From positions 1-11,254 of the forward strand of contig CAUABY010000047.1 in the NCBI GenBank assembly GCA_958427375.1: a stretch of DNA of 11,254 nucleotides. Direction: 5' to 3'. Origin of the DNA: an uncultured Eubacteriales bacterium (lineage in GTDB: Bacteria; Bacillota; Clostridia; Oscillospirales; Oscillospiraceae). Below are positions 6,715-11,254 of the stretch, piece after piece; position 1 is the stretch's first letter, and the number at the start of each line of letters is the position of its first letter. The position numbers were made by a program, and so were the translations under genes. The notes beneath the pieces were generated by a model. The model had not been told where the DNA came from. It ran no database searches and saw nothing but the letters and a program-made list of their open reading frames with translations.

Positions 6715-8031
6715 TTAGTCATCATCCGCCCATTTGTTTTTCCCACGGCGGGTTGAGGTCGAGGCTTTCCAGACTTCCATATCTTGCGGGAGTTCGGAGA
6801 AGAACATATTGTCGCCCTTGAAGCGCATCTGTATTACGCCACATCGTCCGTAGCGGTTCTTGGCGATAGATACGCCCTTTATGCCCTGTTCTTCGTCAAC
6901 ATTCCAGAGAAAAATAATCTTGCTCGCGTCCTGCTCAAGATTTCCGCTGTCACGTAGCTCTGAAATTTTAGGCTTGTCCGTATCGGAGGACTCGCGGTTA
7001 AGCTGAGAGAGAAGAATTATCGGAACGTCCAGCTCCATTGCCAGCACTTTGAGCGCTCGGCTCAGAGCACCGACCTCAAGATTTCGATTTGCATACTTCT
7101 CCTCGCTTGTGAGCAGCGTTATGTAATCAATCACGATAAGCCCAAGGTTTTTTGTCACTCTTGCCTCCGCGCGTATCTTGCTGACAGTCACACGAGGGTC
7201 ATCGTTGATTATCATCGGCAATTGATACAGCCTCTCGCAGGCGCTGTTTAAGCTTTGCCACGACTGGTCGCTCAGATTGTGCGTGATAATATCGTCCTGC
7301 CTAACGCCGCTCGCGTTTGACAATATGCGCTCGCCCAATTCCACATGGCGCATTTCAAGCGAGTATAGGAGCACGGTTTTTCCCGTTGCTGCGGTGCGTA
7401 TTGCGATATTTTGTGCGAAAACCGATTTGCCGACGCCAGGACGAGCTGCGACAATCACAATGTCTCCACCCCTCATGCCCATCAGGAGCGCATCCATGCG
7501 CTTAAAGCCAGTGTCAAGCCTGTTCGCAGGCGGCGAACCGAGAGCGTCCATAACACTATCCAGCGTTTGCGCCAAGGTGTAACTGCGTCCCAGTTTGCCA
7601 CTTATGTAGTCCTGACATATTCCGGCAATTTTGGTTGCAAGTTCATCTCCTGCGCTGTCGGACATTGCCTCGTCTATTTTTGAGCGCAAGCGTCTGTCCT
7701 TGGCACTGCTGTGTATATAGTCCGCGTGGCCTTCCGCCGCTGTGACTGACGGGCATAACAACATACAGTCCGTTATGTACTTCGCCGCATCAGGTACTTT
7801 CCCGCGAATCACATCCTGCGCGGCAATAGGGTCAAGTGCATTTCCGTTGTTCCAAGCGCTGGAAGCCGAACCGAAAAGCGCTGCGCATGTTGGGTTCATG
7901 AAGTCGTCAACATTCAGCCGTCCTGCGACTCTGTCCAGAAAACGGGGGTCAATAAAGCAAGCGCCGACAACGGATAACTCCATGTCCTGATTGTAGTTAA
8001 GAGCATAGCTCAGTACGCTATCTTCGCCCAT
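6715..8031 (-). CDS. dnaB: Replicative DNA helicase, DnaB family
   Basis: The 438-residue hexameric replication-fork helicase, which moves 5'-3' on the lagging strand and recruits primase. An N-terminal domain (DMELSVVGACFIDP, residues 16-29) precedes a RecA-like domain. That domain shows Walker A ARPGVGKS at 196-203, the LYSLEM strand at 222-227, Walker B LGLIVIDYITLL at 296-307, the sensor-like LLSQLNRE at 340-347, SELRDSGNLEQDA at 357-369 and the arginine-finger region KNRYGRCG at 391-398. These are complete and well placed, so it should be active. ATG 8031 overlaps the upstream replisome organizer by 14 bases, with AGGAGG at 8044-8049. The protein ends with a charged tail (RRGKNKWADDD), and the frame stays open for 47 codons past its TAA. 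No separate loader or primase gene is seen in the window. Confidence 0.95.
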   Translation of the reverse strand: MGEDSVLSYALNYNQDMELSVVGACFIDPRFLDRVAGRLNVDDFMNPTCAALFGSASSAWNNGNALDPIAAQDVIRGKVPDAAKYITDCMLLCPSVTAAEGHADYIHSSAKDRRLRSKIDEAMSDSAGDELATKIAGICQDYISGKLGRSYTLAQTLDSVMDALGSPPANRLDTGFKRMDALLMGMRGGDIVIVAARPGVGKSVFAQNIAIRTAATGKTVLLYSLEMRHVELGERILSNASGVRQDDIITHNLSDQSWQSLNSACERLYQLPMIINDDPRVTVSKIRAEARVTKNLGLIVIDYITLLTSEEKYANRNLEVGALSRALKVLAMELDVPIILLSQLNRESSDTDKPKISELRDSGNLEQDASKIIFLWNVDEEQGIKGVSIAKNRYGRCGVIQMRFKGDNMFFSELPQDMEVWKASTSTRRGKNKWADDD

Positions 8032-8962
8032 TTCTGCTCTTTTCCTCCTCAGTCATCTGGATTAGAAGCCGCTCATACTGCTCCCTGAATTTTGCGCCAG
8101 AACGTATGTTCTGCCGCCAGAATTTGCTCTTTTGCGAGAAGTGGAGAACGTCTGCTATGTCATCCCAGCTATAGCCGTCAATGCGGTTGCATTTGTCAAT
8201 ATCGTTTGCCCAGCGTTGAATATCTTCCTCGGACGGTGATTTCAAGTTGGGATAGTTTTTCACCTTTTGACGGGCTAAATAGCTTGCAGCCTGATAAGCA
8301 TCGCTGTTCTCGCTAAATTTTCCCTCTTTAGGGGGAATAACGTCAGTGCCGCTTGCGGTGCTGACATCAGGAGAGGCAGTCTCATCCTCGCAAGGACCTT
8401 TTTTCTTTTGTTTTTTTTCTTTTTTAGAGATATTTAAATTTAAATCTTTATCTCTTAATCTCTTAATCTCTTTATCTCTTATCTCTATGGGGAAATTTTC
8501 CCCACCAGTTTCCCCACTTACGTCTCCACAATCGTCCCCAGTATCATCCCCACAGGGTTGGGGGAGTTCAGGTGGGTTATTTCCAGCCATCTGTCGCCTT
8601 TTCTTAGCTGCCCAGTCGGTTTCACTACCCACCATGTTGTCATGGTCGGATATAGTAAGAGTGCCGTTTACGTCCTCATAAATGAGACCAAGAGCTTTGT
8701 AGAGATTTAGAGCAATGCGGATGGTGTCAGCGGAGAAGTATTTGCACGTTCGGCGTATCTTCTCAATGTCGTAGGGGATGATAACTTCCCCAATCTGGTT
8801 AGACAGCCGCCCATTTGTGTTGATTGTTTTTAGGCACAGCATTTGATAAAGGACAACATAGTTTGCGCCATCAGTCTGGCTCATAAGAAAATCTGCGGGT
8901 CCATCATCGTTGAAAAAAGTGTCTTTTAGCTTAATCCAGTAATATCGTTTTCCAGTTGCCAT
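8018..8962 (-). CDS. Phage replisome organizer / replication initiator
   Basis: A 314-residue protein. Residues 5-105 match the Phage_rep_org_N type of domain (KRYYWIKLKDTFF, DGANYVVLYQMLCLKT, GRLSNQIGEVIIPYD), a winged-helix origin-binding domain in known relatives. Residues about 130-215 are low-complexity linker: a Gly/Asp part with four-residue repeats (138-154), then a Lys/Glu-rich part (KKEKKQKKK). The end (FSQKSKFWRQNIRSGAKFREQYERLL, 275-300) is typical of phage initiators and probably contacts the helicase or its loader. It would bind the origin, melt it and recruit DnaB, encoded next. The linker DNA itself carries origin-like repeats, as in lambda O and several Firmicutes phages where the origin sits inside the initiator gene. 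ATG 8962 follows the upstream stop by three bases, with GAGGT ten bases upstream. Confidence 0.87.
   Translation of the reverse strand: MATGKRYYWIKLKDTFFNDDGPADFLMSQTDGANYVVLYQMLCLKTINTNGRLSNQIGEVIIPYDIEKIRRTCKYFSADTIRIALNLYKALGLIYEDVNGTLTISDHDNMVGSETDWAAKKRRQMAGNNPPELPQPCGDDTGDDCGDVSGETGGENFPIEIRDKEIKRLRDKDLNLNISKKEKKQKKKGPCEDETASPDVSTASGTDVIPPKEGKFSENSDAYQAASYLARQKVKNYPNLKSPSEEDIQRWANDIDKCNRIDGYSWDDIADVLHFSQKSKFWRQNIRSGAKFREQYERLLIQMTEEEKSRNGRR
8447..8485 (+). repeat. 8-bp direct repeats TT(A/T)ATCTC
   Basis: TTTATCTC (8447), TTAATCTC (8455), TTAATCTC (8463), TTTATCTC (8471) and a seven-base TTATCTC (8479) run head to tail with no gaps. They lie in the AT-rich half of the putative origin and encode the RDKEIKRLRDKD part of the initiator linker. 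Confidence 0.9.
8498..8553 (+). repeat. Five iteron-like repeats at 12-bp spacing
   Basis: TTCCCCAC (8498), TTCCCCAC (8510), GTCTCCAC (8522), GTCCCCAG (8534) and ATCCCCAC (8546) are spaced exactly 12 bases apart. On the coding strand they produce the four-residue periodicity xxG(D/E). Such arrays in initiator genes usually bind the initiator itself. Confidence 0.85.
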
Positions 8963-8965
8963 ACC

Positions 8966-9316
8966 TTAGTTAACCTCGGTTTCTTCTTTACGTTCTCTCG
9001 TTCCTGCGAAAAGTGCATATCCAAAATTGGTTATAGCATACCATGCGGTTCTGTCAAAATGCGAATCGCTTAGGTGCTTGGCTTCGATTAACCCAGCATC
9101 AAGAAGCTTTTCCAACGCTGTGCGGATGGCGTGGTTTGGCATATACGGATGCCCTTGTGCAAGGGCTCTAACGCTTGCTCTAACCCAACACTTGCCGTTT
9201 TCAGTCTTTACAGTGCCATTGTGATTTTGCTCGATAGCGGAGCAAAAATTCTGAAAAAGCACGGCAGCACCAATGCCGCAAATTGAAGCTATATCACAGT
9301 CGAATGTTTGTGTCAT
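8966..9316 (-). CDS. Winged-helix-like phage DNA-binding protein
   Basis: A 116-residue protein immediately upstream of the replisome organizer. The pattern GAAVLFQNFCSAIEQN ... CWVRASVRALAQGHPYMPNHAIRTALEKLLDAGLIEAKHL ... DRTAWYAITNFGYALF follows a family common in Firmicutes phages: an N-terminal helix, a winged-helix core (helices around residues 48-80) and a wing ending in the DRTxWY motif. Relatives sit beside replication genes or in regulatory positions, so a role in replication initiation or local regulation is likely, though the substrate is unknown. ATG 9316 is preceded by AAAGGAG at eight bases; a GTG six bases earlier is too close to that site. The C-terminal residues are charged (TRERKEETEVN). 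Only three bases separate its stop from the next ATG. Confidence 0.75.
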   Translation of the reverse strand: MTQTFDCDIASICGIGAAVLFQNFCSAIEQNHNGTVKTENGKCWVRASVRALAQGHPYMPNHAIRTALEKLLDAGLIEAKHLSDSHFDRTAWYAITNFGYALFAGTRERKEETEVN

Positions 9317-9324
9317 ATACACAG

Positions 9325-9331
9325 CTCCTTT
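9325..9331 (-). promoter_or_regulatory. Ribosome binding site deciding the winged-helix gene start
   Basis: AAAGGAG lies eight bases before ATG 9316 but only two bases before the in-frame GTG at 9322, so ATG 9316 is the start. Confidence 0.75.
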
Positions 9332-9349
9332 TATCGCTACATTTTTCTA

Positions 9350-9805
9350 TCAGAACGGCAAGTCATCATCGGCATCATCCATTTCAACAAAACTCTGCTG
9401 AGAGACTTTGTCAGTGGAAGAATATCCGTTTTTTCCCCTTGCACCCGAATTGCTCTGCTTGGGCTTTTCATCGGATTTTGATGAGCGCTTTTCTCCGCCG
9501 AAATAGATGTTGTCAACCTGAATGTTTGTGGCCGTCTGGTTGTTTCCGTCGCGGTCGGTATAACTCCGAACCTCTATTCTGCCGCAGACAGTTGCCAGAC
9601 TGCCTTTTGAAAAGTAGCGGCTTATCAGGTCCGCCGTGCCGCCCCAAGCCATGCAATTAAGGAAATCTACTTCTCTGTTCTGCCCCTCTGGGGCATAGTC
9701 GCGCTCAACAGCGAGGGTAAACGAAACGGCGGATTTGCCGCTCTTGGTTGTGCGATTTTCGGGGTCTCTTACGAAACGTCCCATAAGAAAAACTTTATTA
9801 AGCAT
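9350..9805 (-). CDS. ssb: Single-stranded DNA-binding protein
   Basis: A 151-residue SSB. The OB fold fills residues 1-103, with family landmarks MLNKVFLMGRFVRDPENR, SFTLAVERDY, VDFLNCMAWGGTADLI, SKGSLATVCGRIEVRSYTD and a closing NIQVDNIYFGG strand. A Gly/Ser/Lys-rich flexible linker follows, then the acidic tip DDADDDLPF, which in this family recruits replication and recombination partners. It coats single-stranded DNA at the fork and during annealing, and it fits between the recombination genes upstream and the initiator downstream. Length and tail are typical and nothing looks broken. ATG 9805 has only a weak AAAGG about 12 bases upstream and lies six bases after the preceding stop, so translational coupling is likely. 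Confidence 0.96.
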   Translation of the reverse strand: MLNKVFLMGRFVRDPENRTTKSGKSAVSFTLAVERDYAPEGQNREVDFLNCMAWGGTADLISRYFSKGSLATVCGRIEVRSYTDRDGNNQTATNIQVDNIYFGGEKRSSKSDEKPKQSNSGARGKNGYSSTDKVSQQSFVEMDDADDDLPF

Positions 9806-9811
9806 AATAGG

Positions 9812-10162
9812 TCAATACCTTTCTTTGTGTTTCAATGCCCATTCTCGGCGTTCACTGCGGAGAGGCAGGCACGAATAATAATGCGGTAAATGTGCATATT
9901 TAACCGCTTTCCCAAACGGGACTCTGAGCGAAGCATGGTCTAATATTTCATTCTTCACAACGACCTTGTATCTGCCCTTTTTATCTTCCGGGATATAGTA
10001 CAAAACCGGCTCTTCATTGCAGGGGCTGTACGAGCCGTCCCATAGCCGCACCCACTGAATGTTTGCCCCACACAGAGGGCACACGTTCCAGTAGGCGCGG
10101 TGTCTGTGGACTACCCAGCAGCGTTCACGTTCATTCCGTGATAAGCTCTGCGCCTGCATCAT
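9812..10162 (-). CDS. Small zinc-ribbon phage protein
   Basis: A 116-residue protein with a CPLCGANIQWVRLWDG segment: Cys28 and Cys31 form a CxxC knuckle, followed by SPCNEEPVLYY with Cys48 and, near the end, HYYSC with Cys98 and nearby histidines. Similar CPxCGxxIxWxxxxxGxxxPC proteins are frequent in Firmicutes phage recombination and replication clusters, mostly without assigned function. A zinc-binding nucleic-acid or protein-interaction role is inferred. The start is ATG 10162, with GAGGAG seven bases upstream (a second ATG follows directly). It overlaps the upstream nuclease by 32 bases, an unusually long overlap in this operon, and sits just ahead of ssb. Confidence 0.75.
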   Translation of the reverse strand: MMQAQSLSRNERERCWVVHRHRAYWNVCPLCGANIQWVRLWDGSYSPCNEEPVLYYIPEDKKGRYKVVVKNEILDHASLRVPFGKAVKYAHLPHYYSCLPLRSERREWALKHKERY

Positions 10163-11027
10163 CTTCCTGCTCCTCTCTGAAATCAGGCATGAGGGCGTAA
10201 TAAGGCTTTATTGCGTAAAGCTTTTTGGTTGCTCTGCAATAGTCGCAACAGCCGCAACGCTTGGGCTTAACACGCCCCTCCTTGATGGACTGTATCAGGG
10301 GCAGACGATTTTTTATCTTCTCAAGCTCATAATCGTATCTCTGGCGATGGTTGAGCATCAGAACCTCTTTGTCGGGTGGGTCTTGCTTGGAAATGGCTAT
10401 TATGATAAAGTTGGGGTCTTTCTCACTCTGCGCGTTCTGCTTTTCAATCTCACTGTATACGGCGGCGCGCATCATGTAGCCGTATGCGTCAATGAAGGTC
10501 ACTTTCTCGCGCAGTTCCTCAGACCAGCGCAGTTCGCCGATGTTTGCCACGGTTTTGTAGTCAATAATCATGCGCCCGTCCGCAACGTATTTATCAAGCC
10601 GTATACGCCATGGAACGCCAAAAATCTTCCCGTGCATAATCATTTCATTTTCACCCGGCATATCAAGAAGGGATTTAATAAGCTCGTCGCTCTTAGCCGT
10701 TGCTATCATTTTGTCAGCTTGTACATATGGGGCGTATTTGCCGGTGGCAACAACGATATCAGGTTCACCCCCCTTGCCTTTTACCGTCTTGGTCTTGTAT
10801 ATCTGGTCGAAGTGCTCTTGACAAAACTGCTTGTGTGCCTCTGGGCTTTCAAAATGCGTGTGGAAGTAGTTGCCAACGAGAAAAGCTTCCTTCTCCTCGT
10901 CTTTCCAGCGGCCTTGCAGTTTCGCCAGCTCACGAGCTTCACACTCGTTCCAAGCTTGGTACTGGGAGCACGACATGTACTCCCAGTCAGCCTCAGCAGT
11001 GTAATAATTATCCCTTGTAAGCTGCAT
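10131..11027 (-). CDS. PD-(D/E)XK exonuclease-like protein (RecE/DUF3799 type)
   Basis: A 298-residue protein that probably degrades one strand at double-strand ends to feed a single-strand annealing protein. The opening WEYMSCSQYQAWNECEA fits the DUF3799/RecE-like nuclease group. The core shows GNYFHTH (His56), RIRLDKY with Asp145, and MIIDYKTV with Asp156 and Lys158, matching D-x(n)-(D/E)xK. It is followed by AYGYMMRAAVY at 181-191, a helix that in relatives aligns the active site. A C-terminal RCGCCDYC cluster holds Cys258, 260, 261 and 264, which may bind metal or help form an iron-sulfur cluster as in AddB/Cas4-type nucleases, possibly with Cys20. ATG 11027 overlaps the upstream stop as TGATG, with GGAGG ten bases upstream, so it is coupled to the probable recombinase. 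Confidence 0.85.
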   Translation of the reverse strand: MQLTRDNYYTAEADWEYMSCSQYQAWNECEARELAKLQGRWKDEEKEAFLVGNYFHTHFESPEAHKQFCQEHFDQIYKTKTVKGKGGEPDIVVATGKYAPYVQADKMIATAKSDELIKSLLDMPGENEMIMHGKIFGVPWRIRLDKYVADGRMIIDYKTVANIGELRWSEELREKVTFIDAYGYMMRAAVYSEIEKQNAQSEKDPNFIIIAISKQDPPDKEVLMLNHRQRYDYELEKIKNRLPLIQSIKEGRVKPKRCGCCDYCRATKKLYAIKPYYALMPDFREEQEDDAGAELITE

Positions 11028-11254
11028 CAGCTTTCAACCTCCAGCGCGTTTTCCTCGTCAGAGGTAGGGAGAGACGGGTCAGAAGTGGAAGCAATTCCAA
11101 AGGCATCTGTGGCCTTTACAAAGCCGTCTTTGATGGCGCTGTAGAGATGGCGGAGCTTAACGACGTCGTTCTTGGACAGCTTGTCAACGTCCTTGCCGAG
11201 CTTTTCACTGATTTGCTCCGGCGTAATACCGAAGCCAGAAAAGGCGTTCAGGAT
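11027..11254 (-). CDS. C-terminus of a probable single-strand annealing recombinase (partial)
   Basis: The final 75 codons of a gene entering from the right edge, ending at TGA 11027-11029. The visible part reads FSGFGITPEQISEKLGK, then KNDVVKLRHLYSAIKDGF, then an acidic Ser/Thr-rich tail. A helical tail of the form GITxEQIxExLGKxxDxxxxxDxxxLRxxYxAIKDG is common at the ends of phage recombination proteins (RecT and similar). Position supports this: the next gene, coupled by TGATG, is the partner-type exonuclease, and ssb is close by. The catalytic or annealing core lies outside the window, so RecT, Erf or Bet-like types cannot be told apart. Confidence 0.5.
   Translation of the reverse strand: MLNAFSGFGITPEQISEKLGKDVDKLSKNDVVKLRHLYSAIKDGFVKATDAFGIASTSDPSLPTSDEENALEVES

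Larger units (their letters stand above)
8401..8563. other. Putative phage replication origin inside the initiator gene
   Basis: From left to right: an AT-rich segment at 8401-8486 with only 16 G or C in 86 bases, including a TTTAAATTTAAA palindrome and T-runs; 8-bp direct repeats at 8447-8485; the palindrome GGGGAAA-T-TTTCCCC at 8489-8503; and five copies of (N)TCCCCAC-like sequence at exact 12-bp spacing beginning at 8498, 8510, 8522, 8534 and 8546. A small CCCCA/TGGGG inverted repeat follows (8548-8563). An iteron array beside an easily melted AT-rich block, within the initiator's linker, is the layout of lambda-type origins. Function is inferred; the repeats are seen directly. Confidence 0.6.

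Noticed and set aside
8401..8426. Programmed frameshift site in the A-rich stretch of the replisome organizer gene
   Set aside because: An A AAA AAA heptamer exists, but the -1 frame yields only a short unrelated tail and no stimulatory structure was evident; the A-runs are better explained by the AT-rich origin segment.
9317..9322. GTG start at 9322 for the winged-helix protein
   Set aside because: It is two bases from the ribosome binding site; ATG 9316 has eight-base spacing.
1..11254. tRNA or rRNA genes, insertion sequences, attachment sites
   Set aside because: None were apparent on reading; coding genes fill nearly the whole window and the gaps are too short or lack the needed structure.

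Overview
The window is a block of tailed-phage (Caudoviricetes) genome or prophage, with every supported gene on the minus strand. The gene types (replisome organizer, DnaB-like helicase, SSB, DUF3799-type nuclease, DUF1064 protein, terminase, portal) and the strong AGGAGG-type ribosome binding sites point to a Firmicutes host, probably in the Clostridia. That host call is an inference from gene content. No integrase, repressor, lysis gene or bacterial flank is visible, so temperate versus lytic cannot be decided.

Transcription runs right to left. At the right edge is the C-terminus of a probable single-strand annealing recombinase (11027-11254). It is followed by a PD-(D/E)XK exonuclease-like protein with a C-terminal cysteine cluster, a small zinc-ribbon protein, SSB, a winged-helix-like protein, a replisome organizer and a DnaB-type replicative helicase. 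This is a compact recombination and replication operon with short gaps or overlaps between genes. Inside the replisome organizer gene (about 8401-8563) there is a layered repeat structure: an AT-rich stretch, 8-bp direct repeats, a 15-bp palindrome and five repeats at exact 12-bp spacing. It is the best candidate here for the phage replication origin.

After the helicase come accessory genes. The first is a protein built on six 24-bp tandem repeats (octapeptide SSVxAxxx) joined to an unassigned C-terminal domain. Then come a 69-residue unknown protein, a short dATP/dGTP diphosphohydrolase N-domain-like protein that seems to lack its usual C-terminal end, and a DUF1064 nuclease-like protein.

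A 189-bp gap (4669-4857) carries a near-consensus vegetative promoter (TTGACA-17-TAAAAT) that opens the packaging module: a zinc-ribbon protein in the small-terminase position, the large terminase, an unknown 125-residue protein, and a portal-like protein that runs off the left edge. The last four are translationally coupled by overlapping start and stop codons.

No RNA genes, insertion sequences or CRISPR arrays were seen. The most interesting features are the origin-like repeats, the tandem-repeat protein whose unit differences are all amino-acid-changing, and an open frame that continues 47 codons past the helicase stop.
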